From: Pseudomonas sp. GM74
Lineage (GTDB): Bacteria > Pseudomonadota > Gammaproteobacteria > Pseudomonadales > Pseudomonadaceae
NCBI RefSeq assembly: GCF_000282455.1
Contig: NZ_AKJG01000096.1
Location: 1 to 64,000 of the forward strand
Length of the DNA stretch: 64,000 bases
Direction: 5' to 3'
A model generated the notes under the pieces. That model was not told the DNA's origin. It saw only the letters and a program-made list of their open reading frames with translations, and made no database searches. Every line of letters starts with the position of its first letter. Positions within the stretch are counted from its first letter, which is position 1. This document shows positions 1 to 8,385 of the stretch, in pieces. Made by a program: the position numbers and the translations under genes.

Positions 1-129
1 GTCCCCGCCGGCAGCGCCCGGCTGCGGGTCACGCTGACGGCTGCCCACAGCGAGGCCCAGGTACAGCTATTGTTAAACGGACTGGCCGATTGTTTTCAGC
101 AACTGAAGCCGGAGCCAAGCCATGCGTGA
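1..129 (+). CDS. bioF: 8-amino-7-oxononanoate synthase, C-terminal fragment
   Basis: The window opens inside this gene. Frame 1 reads about 42 codons ending HA and TGA at 127-129. The visible tail contains a motif of the type SARLRVTL-TAAHS, which fits the C-terminal end of alpha-oxoamine synthases. BioF condenses pimeloyl-ACP with alanine, the first committed step of biotin ring assembly. The identification rests mostly on context: the stop overlaps the bioH start by 8 bases, the usual Pseudomonas bioFHCD arrangement. Most of the gene, including the PLP lysine, lies to the left of the window. Confidence 0.88.
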   Translation, partial: VPAGSARLRVTLTAAHSEAQVQLLLNGLADCFQQLKPEPSHA

Positions 130-853
130 TCGTCTGATTCTGCTGCCCGGCTGGGGCCTTGGCGTTTCACCGCTGGAGCCTTTGGCGGCGGCCTTGCGTG
201 GTCTGGATGAGCACCTGCACGTCGAGATTGAGCAGTTGCCGGAGCTGGAGTCGAGCGATCTTGAAGAGTGGCTCGATGAGCTTGATTCGACCTTGCCGCA
301 AGACGTCTGGCTTGGCGGTTGGTCATTGGGCGGCATGCTTGCCTGCGAGTTGGCGGCCCGGCGTGGCGATCGCTGTTGTGGCGTGTTCACCCTGGCGAGC
401 AACGCTTCTTTTGTCGCCCATGATCAATGGTCAAGCGCCATGCCCGGGGAAACCTTCGATGCGTTTCTGGCGGGATGCGAAGCCGATCCGCGCGCGACGT
501 TGAAACGCTTTTCACTGCTCTGCGCCCAGGGCGCCGAAGACCCGCGCGGATTGTCGCGGTTGTTGCTCGGTGGCGCACCAAACACCGCCGCGCCGGTGCT
601 GCTCAGTGGTCTGCAAGTGCTCGCGCAACTGGATACCCGACAGGCACTGCAATCGTTCCGTGGTCCGCAACTGCATCTGTTCGCCGGCCTCGACGGTCTG
701 GTGCCGGCGCAAGCGGCGGGCGAGTTGCTGGCATTGCTGCCGGATGTCGAAATCGGTCTGATTGAACAGGCCAGCCACGGGTTTCTCCTGGAGGATCCCC
801 ACGGTGTGGCGGGGGCGATCCAGGCCTTTTTGCATGAGTCCGGCGATGACTGA
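122..853 (+). CDS. bioH: Pimeloyl-ACP methyl ester carboxylesterase BioH
   Basis: This 243-residue alpha/beta hydrolase removes the methyl group from pimeloyl-ACP methyl ester, releasing pimeloyl-ACP for BioF. The nucleophile elbow GWSLG places the catalytic serine near residue 68; an Asp in LDGLVP and a His in ASHGF complete a plausible triad. Length is close to E. coli BioH (256). The ATG overlaps the bioF stop by 8 bases and the stop overlaps bioC by 8 bases, which indicates translational coupling. The protein has no signal peptide and should be cytoplasmic. The methyltransferase BioC immediately downstream makes BioH more likely than a generic hydrolase. Confidence 0.94.
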   Translation: MRDRLILLPGWGLGVSPLEPLAAALRGLDEHLHVEIEQLPELESSDLEEWLDELDSTLPQDVWLGGWSLGGMLACELAARRGDRCCGVFTLASNASFVAHDQWSSAMPGETFDAFLAGCEADPRATLKRFSLLCAQGAEDPRGLSRLLLGGAPNTAAPVLLSGLQVLAQLDTRQALQSFRGPQLHLFAGLDGLVPAQAAGELLALLPDVEIGLIEQASHGFLLEDPHGVAGAIQAFLHESGDD

Positions 854-1658
854 TCTATCCTTTCCCAACCTGCCCGGCGCCTTGCCTGACAAGCGCCAGG
901 TTGCAGCATCATTCTCCCGCGCGGCGGCCAGCTATGACAGCGTGGCCGAGTTGCAGCGCGATGTTGGCAGCCAATTGCTCGGGCGCTTGCCGCAGGACTT
1001 CGTACCGCAGCGCTGGCTGGACCTGGGCTGTGGCACCGGGCATTTCAGTCGTGCCCTGGACGAGCAATTTCCGGGCAGTCACGGTGTGGCGCTGGACATC
1101 GCCGAGGGCATGCTCAACCACGCCCGGCCATTGGGCGGTGCCACGCACTTCGTGGCCGGCGATGCCGAGCGGTTGCCACTGCGGGATTCGACCTGCGACC
1201 TGATCTTCTCCAGCCTGGCGGTGCAGTGGTGCGCGGACTTCGACTCGGTGCTCAGTGAAGCCTTTCGGGTGCTGAAACCGGGCGGCATTTTCGCGTTTGC
1301 TAGTCTGTGTGTAGGGACGTTGTTCGAATTGCGTGACAGCTGGCGCGAAGTCGACGGCATGGTGCACGTCAACCGCTTCCGGGAGTTTGGTGTTTATCAG
1401 CGGTTGTGTACGGCCAGCGGCTTGAGGACAGTCAGTCTGCATAACCTTGCGCACGTGCTGCATTACCCGGATGTGCGTAGCCTGACCCATGAACTCAAGG
1501 CGTTGGGTGCGCACAATCTCAATCCCGGGCGGCCAGGTGGCTTGACCGGCCGGGCGCGGATTTTGGGCCTGATCGAGGCTTACGAACAGTTTCGTCAGGC
1601 CCAGGGCCTGCCGGCGACTTATCAAGTGGTGTACGCCGTTTTGGAGAAACCCTTATGA
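846..1658 (+). CDS. bioC: Malonyl-ACP O-methyltransferase BioC
   Basis: BioC methylates malonyl-ACP with S-adenosylmethionine, disguising it as a fatty acid primer so that the fatty acid enzymes can build the pimeloyl chain; BioH later removes the methyl. The 270-residue protein has the SAM-binding motif LDLGCGTGHF at about residues 58-67 and a later acidic residue in the ALDIAEGML region, typical of class I methyltransferases. The frame stays open further upstream to 762, inside bioH, but the ATG at 846 gives the normal N-terminus and an 8-base overlap with bioH. Its stop overlaps bioD by 4 bases. Confidence 0.94.
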   Translation: MTDLSFPNLPGALPDKRQVAASFSRAAASYDSVAELQRDVGSQLLGRLPQDFVPQRWLDLGCGTGHFSRALDEQFPGSHGVALDIAEGMLNHARPLGGATHFVAGDAERLPLRDSTCDLIFSSLAVQWCADFDSVLSEAFRVLKPGGIFAFASLCVGTLFELRDSWREVDGMVHVNRFREFGVYQRLCTASGLRTVSLHNLAHVLHYPDVRSLTHELKALGAHNLNPGRPGGLTGRARILGLIEAYEQFRQAQGLPATYQVVYAVLEKPL

Positions 1659-2335
1659 GCGCAGCCTATTTCATCGCCGGCACAGATACCGATGTCGGTA
1701 AAACCACGGTCGCTGCCGGGTTGCTGCATGCGGCGCGCTCGGCGGGATTGAGCACGGCGGCGGGCAAGCCGGTCGCGTCCGGTTGCGATGTGACGCCCAA
1801 AGGCTTGCGCAACGCCGATGCGCTGACCTTGCTGGCGGAGTGTTCGCTGCCGCTGACCTATGCACAGGTCAATCCGATGGCCTTCGAACCGGCCATTGCC
1901 CCGCATCTGGCGGCGCGAGAAGCGGGCGTGGCGCTGACGGTGCAGTCGTTGCTGACGCCGATGCGGCAGATTCTGAGCATGCAGGCGGACTTCACCCTGA
2001 TCGAAGGCGCTGGCGGCTGGCGCGTACCCTTGGCGGATCAGGACAATCTGTCGGACCTGGCCATCGCATTGAAGCTGCCGGTGATCCTGGTGGTCGGTGT
2101 ACGCCTGGGCTGTATCAGCCATGCCTTGTTGACCGCCGAAGCGATTGCCAGGGACGGTTTGCAACTGGCGGGATGGGTGGCCAACATCATCGACCCGAAG
2201 ACCTCGCGGCTGGAAGAAAACCTGGCTACCCTTGCCGAGCGCCTCCCGGCACCGTGCCTGGGGCGTGTGCCTAAACTCAAGGTCGTCACGGCCGAGGCAG
2301 TGGCCGAGCACTTGCAACTGGACCTGTTGGACTGA
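1655..2335 (+). CDS. bioD: ATP-dependent dethiobiotin synthetase BioD
   Basis: BioD closes the ureido ring of dethiobiotin from 7,8-diaminopelargonate, CO2 and ATP, the step before BioB. The 226-residue protein opens with the P-loop GTDTDVGKT, diagnostic of this family, followed by a KPVASG motif that matches the substrate lysine region, and contains the conserved EGAGGWRVP segment near residue 115. It overlaps bioC by 4 bases (ATGA) and is the last gene of the biotin operon in the window. BioA and BioB are not in this window. Confidence 0.96.
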   Translation: MSAAYFIAGTDTDVGKTTVAAGLLHAARSAGLSTAAGKPVASGCDVTPKGLRNADALTLLAECSLPLTYAQVNPMAFEPAIAPHLAAREAGVALTVQSLLTPMRQILSMQADFTLIEGAGGWRVPLADQDNLSDLAIALKLPVILVVGVRLGCISHALLTAEAIARDGLQLAGWVANIIDPKTSRLEENLATLAERLPAPCLGRVPKLKVVTAEAVAEHLQLDLLD

Positions 2336-2458
2336 AGTTTTCGCAATGCGGGCTTTGCCTATGATAAGGCACTGTGCCATTAGTGTTTTTGTCGGGTGTT
2401 TTGCTGGCCACTCTGCTTCAATGGCCACTGTTGATCCATTGAAAGGACGAGTTCTCCC

Positions 2459-2755
2459 TTGGAAATCTCAGGAAGCACCGCTTTTTATGCCGGTCTGAGC
2501 ACCCTTCAGGCAGGGCAGAACCGCGTCGATCAAGCCGCCGGGCAGATCGCCAACACCACCCTCGAGCGTTCGGTCACCAGCCAGTCCTCCGAGGCACAGG
2601 TCGATCGTCTGCGATCGGTTGATCGCAGCCGGCAATCGGACCTCGCCAGCAACGTGATCGACATGGCCCAAGGCAAGATTCAGGCGGAGCTGGGCGTGAA
2701 AGTCGCCAAGGCAGCCGACGAAGTGCTTGGAACGTTGATCGATACCTACGCTTGA
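2459..2755 (+). CDS. Small flagellar rod/hook-like protein of unknown function
   Basis: This 98-residue protein probably starts at TTG 2459, with AAGGA at 2442-2446 upstream at a slightly long spacing. Its first 35 residues contain GLSTLQAGQNRVD-QAAGQIANTT, which resembles the N-terminal motif of flagellar rod and hook proteins (small residues, then NIAN-T). Its last 35 residues, NVIDMAQGKIQAEL to ADEVLGTLIDTYA, resemble the C-terminal motif of the same family. In FlgC, FlgE and FlgG those two segments form a coiled coil around a large central domain; here only about 25 residues separate them. No flagellar genes are nearby. Function is unknown; the similarity is judged by eye. Confidence 0.8.
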   Translation: MEISGSTAFYAGLSTLQAGQNRVDQAAGQIANTTLERSVTSQSSEAQVDRLRSVDRSRQSDLASNVIDMAQGKIQAELGVKVAKAADEVLGTLIDTYA

Positions 2756-2785
2756 TTCTCTAAAGAATTTGCACCCTCCAGCGCC

Positions 2786-2806
2786 ACGCCTGTTCGCGGC
2801 GTTTTT
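2786..2806 (+). terminator. Putative terminator after the small rod-like gene
   Basis: ACGCC at 2786-2790 pairs with GGCGT at 2798-2802, followed by a run of T. It lies about 30 bases after the stop at 2755. The short stem makes it moderately convincing. Confidence 0.6.
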
Positions 2807-2928
2807 CTGCGTAAGCCTTTCTTGTTCAACTAATCTTTTCGGTGTGGCGGGCTGCTTCGCAAGCGCGGCTGCGTTGTCGCGTGCCTGTGTGTCCAATCCT
2901 GCGATGACGAACGGCAAATGATCGACGC

Positions 2929-2957
2929 TTGACAAGATTTGGGCGTAAACGTATGTT
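2929..2957 (+). promoter_or_regulatory. Sigma-70 promoter for the first acyl-CoA dehydrogenase
   Basis: A perfect -35 box TTGACA (2929-2934) is followed after exactly 17 bases by TATGTT (2952-2957). Transcription should start near 2963-2965, about 70 bases before the ATG at 3034. The start region is covered by the PsrA operator. Confidence 0.75.
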
Positions 2958-2958
2958 T

Positions 2959-2972
2959 CAAACAACTGTTTG
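2959..2972. promoter_or_regulatory. PsrA operator (CAAAC-N4-GTTTG)
   Basis: The palindrome CAAACAACTGTTTG matches the published Pseudomonas PsrA site, (G/C)AAAC-N2-4-GTTT(G/C). It begins one base after the -10 box and covers the predicted transcription start, a position suited to repression. PsrA is a TetR-family repressor released by long-chain fatty acyl ligands, and the orthologous dehydrogenase of P. aeruginosa (PA0506) is a reported PsrA target. Confidence 0.82.
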
Positions 2973-3033
2973 ATCGCAACAACAAATCAATGCGGTCGTT
3001 CATTCCCGGTTACATCAGCAGAGGTTTATCGCT

Positions 3034-4839
3034 ATGCCTGACTACAAGGCCCCCTTGCGTGATATTCGCTTCGTTCGTGACGAGCTGCTCGGCTACGAAG
3101 CGCACTATCAGAGCCTTCCGGCTTGTGCCGACGCAACTCCGGACATGGTTGACGCCATTCTCGAGGAAGGCGCCAAGTTTTGTGAGCAGGTACTGGCTCC
3201 GCTGAACCGCGTGGGTGACATCGAGGGTTGCACCTGGAGCGAGTCCGGTGTCAAGACTCCGACTGGCTTCAAAGAAGCCTACAAGCAATTCGTCGAAGGT
3301 GGCTGGCCGAGCCTGGCTCACGACGTAGAGCACGGTGGCCAAGGCCTGCCGGAGTCTCTGGGCCTGGCCATCAGCGAAATGGTTGGTGAGTCCAACTGGT
3401 CGTGGGGCATGTACCCAGGCCTGTCGCACGGTGCGATGAACACCATCTCCGAGCACGGCACCCCTGAGCAGCAAGAGGCTTACCTGACCAAGCTGGTTTC
3501 CGGCGAGTGGACCGGCACCATGTGCCTGACCGAACCGCACTGCGGCACCGACCTTGGCATGCTGCGCACCAAGGCCGAGCCTCAGGCCGACGGTTCCTAC
3601 AAGGTTTCCGGCACCAAGATCTTCATCTCGGCCGGTGAACACGACATGGCCGACAACATCGTCCACATCGTACTGGCCCGCCTGCCGGATGCACCGGCTG
3701 GCACCAAAGGCATCTCCCTGTTCATCGTGCCGAAGTTCATGCCGAACGCCGATGGTTCGGTTGGCGCGCGCAATGCCGTGTCCTGCGGTTCCCTGGAACA
3801 CAAGATGGGCATCCACGGCAACGCCACCTGCGTGATGAACTTCGACGGTGCCACCGGTTTCCTGATCGGCCCGGCGAACAAAGGCCTGAACTGCATGTTC
3901 ACCTTCATGAACACCGCACGCCTGGGTACAGCGCTGCAAGGCCTGGCCCACGCTGAAGTCGGTTTCCAGGGCGGCCTGAAATACGCTCGCGACCGTCTGC
4001 AGATGCGCTCGCTGACTGGCCCGAAAGCGCCGGACAAAGCCGCTGACCCGATCATCGTGCACCCTGACGTACGCCGCATGCTGTTGACCATGAAGGCATT
4101 CGCCGAAGGCAACCGTGCGATGGTTTACTTCACCGCCAAGCAGGTCGACATCGTCAAGTACGGCGTGGATGAAGAAGAGAAGAAAAAAGCCGACGCACTG
4201 TTGGCGTTCATGACTCCAATCGCCAAAGCCTTCATGACCGAAGTCGGTTTCGAGTCGGCCAACCACGGCGTGCAGATCTACGGCGGCCACGGCTTCATCG
4301 CCGAGTGGGGCATGGAGCAGAACGTCCGCGACAGCCGCATCTCGATGCTGTACGAAGGCACCACCGGTATCCAGGCTCTCGACCTGCTGGGCCGTAAAGT
4401 GCTGATGACCCAAGGCGAGGCTCTGAAGGGCTTCACCAAGATCGTCCACAAGTTCTGCCAGACCAACGAAGGCAACGAAGCGGTTCAAGAGTTCGTCGCT
4501 CCGCTGGCTGCACTGAATAAGGAATGGGGCGAGCTGACCATGAAGGTCGGTATGGCTGCCATGAAAGATCGCGAAGAAGTCGGCGCGGCCTCCGTGGACT
4601 ACCTGATGTACTCCGGTTACGCCTGCCTGGCCTACTTCTGGGCTGACATGGCGCGTCTGGCTGCCGAGAAACTGGCTGCCGGCACATCCGAAGAGGCGTT
4701 CTACACCGCCAAGCTGCAGACTGCGCGTTTCTACTTCCAGCGCATCCTGCCGCGTACCCGCACTCACGTTGCAACCATGCTGTCGGGCGCCAACAACCTG
4801 ATGGACATGAAAGAAGAGAACTTCGACCTGGGCTACTAA
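3034..4839 (+). CDS. Acyl-CoA dehydrogenase, ~600-residue FadE type (first paralogue)
   Basis: This 601-residue flavoenzyme should perform the first step of beta-oxidation, making trans-2-enoyl-CoA from acyl-CoA and passing electrons to ETF. The N-terminal third holds the helical domain, the middle has the FAD-binding stretch CLTEPHCGTDLG (about residues 166-177) and the GTKIFIS segment. YEGTTGIQALDLLGRK near residue 440 carries the likely catalytic glutamate. The length, with an extra C-terminal domain, fits the large P. aeruginosa PA0506-0508 group. It is preceded by a strong promoter with a PsrA operator, so induction by long-chain fatty acids is expected. Two paralogues follow downstream. 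Chain-length preference cannot be read from the sequence. Confidence 0.93.
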   Translation: MPDYKAPLRDIRFVRDELLGYEAHYQSLPACADATPDMVDAILEEGAKFCEQVLAPLNRVGDIEGCTWSESGVKTPTGFKEAYKQFVEGGWPSLAHDVEHGGQGLPESLGLAISEMVGESNWSWGMYPGLSHGAMNTISEHGTPEQQEAYLTKLVSGEWTGTMCLTEPHCGTDLGMLRTKAEPQADGSYKVSGTKIFISAGEHDMADNIVHIVLARLPDAPAGTKGISLFIVPKFMPNADGSVGARNAVSCGSLEHKMGIHGNATCVMNFDGATGFLIGPANKGLNCMFTFMNTARLGTALQGLAHAEVGFQGGLKYARDRLQMRSLTGPKAPDKAADPIIVHPDVRRMLLTMKAFAEGNRAMVYFTAKQVDIVKYGVDEEEKKKADALLAFMTPIAKAFMTEVGFESANHGVQIYGGHGFIAEWGMEQNVRDSRISMLYEGTTGIQALDLLGRKVLMTQGEALKGFTKIVHKFCQTNEGNEAVQEFVAPLAALNKEWGELTMKVGMAAMKDREEVGAASVDYLMYSGYACLAYFWADMARLAAEKLAAGTSEEAFYTAKLQTARFYFQRILPRTRTHVATMLSGANNLMDMKEENFDLGY

Positions 4840-4857
4840 GCCTTAACGAAGTACTTG

Positions 4858-4895
4858 AAAAAGCCGCTGCTCCTTCGGGAACAGCGGCTTTTTTG
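4858..4895 (+). terminator. Rho-independent terminator after first acyl-CoA dehydrogenase
   Basis: AAGCCGCTG (4861-4869) and CAGCGGCTT (4882-4890) form a 9-bp GC-rich stem, followed by TTTT. It lies about 20 bases after the stop and isolates this transcript from the GGDEF gene. Confidence 0.9.
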
Positions 4896-5035
4896 CTTTA
4901 AGGGCTGCCTGTGGAATAAGTGTTTGTAACGCCCTTTAAAAATACCTCACTAATTCACTCAGTAACTCGGGCTACCTGCCGTTACAGTAGTGGGCACATT
5001 GCCATCTATTGAATTGACGGGTCGGAGCTTTACCC

Positions 5036-6328
5036 TTGCCGCGCTCATCTGCCGTACGTTTCAGTCATTTCCTGCCGTCATTAGTGCTGTTACTGGCGGG
5101 GCTTGCGGCTGCTTACATCAAGGATCTGAACGTCTTCTTCACGTCGCTGTTCAACGTGCTGCCCACCCTGGTGCTGTTGCTCGGTGGCGCCTATTGCGCG
5201 GTGTACCGACGCCAGCGTGAACTGTTTCTGATGGTCACGGTGTACATCGCCTACGCCCTGCTCGACACCCAGACCGATTATTACCGCGACAACGGCAAGG
5301 TACGTGACGATGCCGCCGTGGTCTTTCATTTGTGTTGCCTGCTGCTGCCGCTGCTGTTTGGCGTGTTCGCGGCGTGGCAGGAGCGCACCCATCTGTTCCA
5401 GGACATGGTGGCGCGCTTCGCGGTCTTGCTCGCGGTGGGCAGCGTGGCGCTGGGGCTTGAGCAAAGTTATCCACATGCGCTGCTGATCTGGCTGTCGGAG
5501 ATTCGCTGGCCTGCCTTGCATGGCGCCTGGATGAGCCTGATCCAGTTGTCCTACCCGGTGTTCATCGCTGCGTTCCTGCTGCTGGCCTGGCAGTACTGGC
5601 GCAACCCGCGACCGCTGCATGCCGCGCAACTGGTGGGATTGCTCGGGTTGTTCTGGATGTTGCCGAAAACCTTCATCCTGCCGTTCACGCTGAACATCAT
5701 GTGCAGCCAGGTGATGCTGATGATCGCCGCCGCCGTTGCCCACGAAGCCTATCAAATGGCCTTCCGCGACGAACTGACCGGGCTGCCGGGCCGTCGTGCG
5801 CTGAATGAACGCCTGCAACGGTTGGGGCGCAACTACGTGTTGGCCATGAGCGACGTCGACCACTTCAAGAAATTCAACGATACCCATGGCCACGATGTCG
5901 GCGACCAGGTACTGCGGCTGGTGGCCAGCAAGCTGTCGAAAATCGGCGGTGGCGGTAAGGCGTATCGCTATGGCGGCGAGGAATTTGCCTTGGTGTTTGC
6001 AGGCAAGACCCTCGAAGAGTGCATGCCGCACCTGGAAGTCATCCGCGAGTCCATCGCCACTTACAACATTCAGTTGCGCAATCAGGAAAACCGCCCGCAG
6101 GACGATCATCAGGGGCGCCAGCGGCGTGCCGGTTCCGCTGCATCGAGTGTGTCGGTGACGGTCAGTATCGGCGTTGCCGAACGCATCGATCAACGCACCC
6201 CGGAGGAGGTGCTCAAGTCCGCCGACCAGGCGCTCTACAGCGCCAAGGGCGCCGGACGCAACTGCGTGATGGCGTTCGGGCAGAACCGTCGTGGCGCCGT
6301 GCGCATGGACGCCGCTACGGTTGAGTGA
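5036..6328 (+). CDS. Membrane-anchored diguanylate cyclase (GGDEF)
   Basis: This 430-residue protein should make cyclic di-GMP from two GTP. The first ~230 residues are very hydrophobic, with about seven to eight membrane helices and no recognised sensor domain. The cytoplasmic part starts with DELTGLPGRRAL and has the active site as YRYGGEEF, an accepted variant of GGDEF. The usual RxxD inhibitory site five residues before the motif is absent, so product inhibition through that site is not expected. The TTG start at 5036 has GGAG at 5024-5027 (8-base spacing). It sits between two acyl-CoA dehydrogenases, with a terminator before it. Confidence 0.9.
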   Translation: MPRSSAVRFSHFLPSLVLLLAGLAAAYIKDLNVFFTSLFNVLPTLVLLLGGAYCAVYRRQRELFLMVTVYIAYALLDTQTDYYRDNGKVRDDAAVVFHLCCLLLPLLFGVFAAWQERTHLFQDMVARFAVLLAVGSVALGLEQSYPHALLIWLSEIRWPALHGAWMSLIQLSYPVFIAAFLLLAWQYWRNPRPLHAAQLVGLLGLFWMLPKTFILPFTLNIMCSQVMLMIAAAVAHEAYQMAFRDELTGLPGRRALNERLQRLGRNYVLAMSDVDHFKKFNDTHGHDVGDQVLRLVASKLSKIGGGGKAYRYGGEEFALVFAGKTLEECMPHLEVIRESIATYNIQLRNQENRPQDDHQGRQRRAGSAASSVSVTVSIGVAERIDQRTPEEVLKSADQALYSAKGAGRNCVMAFGQNRRGAVRMDAATVE

Positions 6329-6413
6329 TGATGGCGCATTCAGCGAGCGCAAAGTGATTGTGAGGCATGGTCGGCAGCAGTAGGTTGGAGAAATCTGCCG
6401 ACGGAGAATGACC

Positions 6414-8210
6414 ATGCCCGAGTACAAAGCTCCCTTGCGCGACATGCGCTTTCTGATCGACCACGTCTTCGACTTTCACCGCCACTACGCCGCGTTGGGG
6501 GCAACCGATGCCAGCCCGGACATGGTCAATGCGATCCTCGAGGAAGGGGCGAAGTTCTGCGAAAACGTGCTGTCGCCGCTCAACCGCAGTGGCGATGAAG
6601 AAGGCTGCCATTTCGACAATGGCGTGGTCACCACACCCGCGGGTTTCAAACAGGCATTCGCTCAATATGTCGAGGGCGGCTGGCATGGCCTGGCGGCGGA
6701 TCCGGTTTACGGCGGTCAAGGGTTGCCGATCTCTCTGGGTCTGGTCATCAGCGAGATGGTGGCCTCCAGCAACACCTCTTGGGGCATGTACCCCGGCCTG
6801 ACCCACGGTGCGATGTCGGCGATCCACGCCCATGGCACCGAGGCGCAAAAGCAGACCTATTTGAGGAAGCTCACCGCCGGCCAATGGACCGGCACCATGT
6901 GCCTGACAGAAGCCCATTGCGGCACCGACCTGGGCATCATCAAGACCCGCGCCGTGCCTGCGGCCGATGGCAGCTACGCGATCTCCGGCAGCAAGATCTT
7001 CATCTCCGCCGGCGAGCACGATATGAGCGCCAACATCATTCACCTGGTGCTGGCCAAATTGCCGGACGCACCGGCCGGGACCAAGGGCATTTCGCTGTTC
7101 ATCGTGCCCAAGTTCCTGCCCGATGCGGCGGGCGAAGCGGGCGCGCGCAATGGCGTGTCCTGCGGCTCGATCGAACACAAAATGGGCATCAAGGCCTCGG
7201 CCACTTGCGTGCTGAACTTCGATGAGGCCAAGGGCTTTTTGATCGGCGAGCCGAACAAGGGCCTCAACTGCATGTTCACCATGATGAACCACGCGCGGCT
7301 GGGCACCGGCATGCAAGGGCTGTGTCTGGGGGAGGCGAGCTTTCAGGGCGCGATCAAATACGCCAACGACCGTTTGCAGATGCGCTCGCTGACCGGCCCG
7401 AAAGCGCCGGAAAAGGCCGCTGACCCGATCATCGTGCACCCTGATGTGCGGCGGATGTTGCTGACCATGAAAGCCTTCAACGAAGGCAACCGCGCGCTGA
7501 CCTACTTCACCGCGCAGTTGCTCGACGTTGCACACCTGAGCCCGGATGAAACGGCGCGTCAGGATGCCGAAGACTTGTTGGCGTTCCTCACGCCGATCTG
7601 CAAAGCCTTCATGACCGACACCGGGCTGGAGGTGACCAACCACGGCATGCAGGTGTTTGGCGGCCACGGGTTCATTCGCGAATGGGGCATGGAGCAACTG
7701 GTACGCGACTGCCGGATCGCGCCAATCTATGAGGGCACCAACGGCATTCAGGCGCTGGACCTGCTCGGGCGCAAGGTGCTCGGCAGCCAGGGCAAGTTGC
7801 TGCGCGGTTTCACCAAAATCGTCCACAAGTTCTGCGCGGCGAACGCCGAGCATCCACAACTGGCCGGGTATGTGGCGCAGCTCAATCAACTGAACCAGCA
7901 GTGGGGTGAGTTGACCACCAGGGTCGGCATGGCGGCGATGAAAAACCCGGACGAAGTCGGTGCCGCGTCGGTGGATTACCTGATGTACAGCGGTTACATC
8001 ATCCTCGGCTACCTGTGGTTGCGCATGGCGTTGGTGGCTCAGGCGCAGCTCGATGCGGGCAGCGGTGATGGCGACTTCTGCCGGGGTAAACTGGCGACCA
8101 GCGAGTTTTACTTCAAGCGTCTGTTGCCACGCACTGCCGCTCATCGTGCGGCCATAGAGGCGGGTAGCGATTGCCTGATGCAGCTGCCGGCGGAGTTGTT
8201 TGCGCTTTAG
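6414..8210 (+). CDS. Acyl-CoA dehydrogenase, ~600-residue FadE type (second paralogue)
   Basis: A 598-residue paralogue of the first dehydrogenase with the same layout: N-terminal MPEYKAPLRDMRF, FAD region CLTEAHCGTDLG, and YEGTNGIQALDLLGRK with the probable catalytic Glu. An ATG at 6408 is in frame, but GGAG at 6403-6406 is only one base from it and seven bases from the ATG at 6414, and the paralogues begin MPDYK and MADYK, so 6414 is preferred. It would oxidise acyl-CoA with ETF as acceptor. No PsrA palindrome was seen in front of it, so its control may differ from that of the first copy. Confidence 0.92.
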   Translation: MPEYKAPLRDMRFLIDHVFDFHRHYAALGATDASPDMVNAILEEGAKFCENVLSPLNRSGDEEGCHFDNGVVTTPAGFKQAFAQYVEGGWHGLAADPVYGGQGLPISLGLVISEMVASSNTSWGMYPGLTHGAMSAIHAHGTEAQKQTYLRKLTAGQWTGTMCLTEAHCGTDLGIIKTRAVPAADGSYAISGSKIFISAGEHDMSANIIHLVLAKLPDAPAGTKGISLFIVPKFLPDAAGEAGARNGVSCGSIEHKMGIKASATCVLNFDEAKGFLIGEPNKGLNCMFTMMNHARLGTGMQGLCLGEASFQGAIKYANDRLQMRSLTGPKAPEKAADPIIVHPDVRRMLLTMKAFNEGNRALTYFTAQLLDVAHLSPDETARQDAEDLLAFLTPICKAFMTDTGLEVTNHGMQVFGGHGFIREWGMEQLVRDCRIAPIYEGTNGIQALDLLGRKVLGSQGKLLRGFTKIVHKFCAANAEHPQLAGYVAQLNQLNQQWGELTTRVGMAAMKNPDEVGAASVDYLMYSGYIILGYLWLRMALVAQAQLDAGSGDGDFCRGKLATSEFYFKRLLPRTAAHRAAIEAGSDCLMQLPAELFAL

Positions 8211-8230
8211 TCATATAAATCCGTTACAAA

Positions 8231-8257
8231 GAAGCTCGCCTTGCGCGGGCTTTTTTG
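8231..8257 (+). terminator. Rho-independent terminator after second acyl-CoA dehydrogenase
   Basis: AAGCTCGC (8232-8239) pairs with GCGGGCTT (8245-8252, one G-T pair) around a short loop and is followed by a T run to 8256. Confidence 0.85.
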
Positions 8258-8385
8258 TTGATGACTAAAAATAACAAAATGGTCATGAGTTGACCCTATG
8301 TGTCGCAAAAGTTGTTGAGGTACACTCCGAACCAACGAAAACACTCTTCCTGTGAATCACCTGTATAGATCTTGCGAGGTTTGCC

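Noticed and set aside
3010..4767. A 585-residue open frame on the minus strand opposite the first acyl-CoA dehydrogenase, with similar ones opposite the other two (6315-8144 and 8296-10158)
   Set aside because: The three are mirror images of paralogous genes in GC-rich DNA. Their composition (His, Gly, Val, Arg rich) and lack of any motif fit an antisense shadow.
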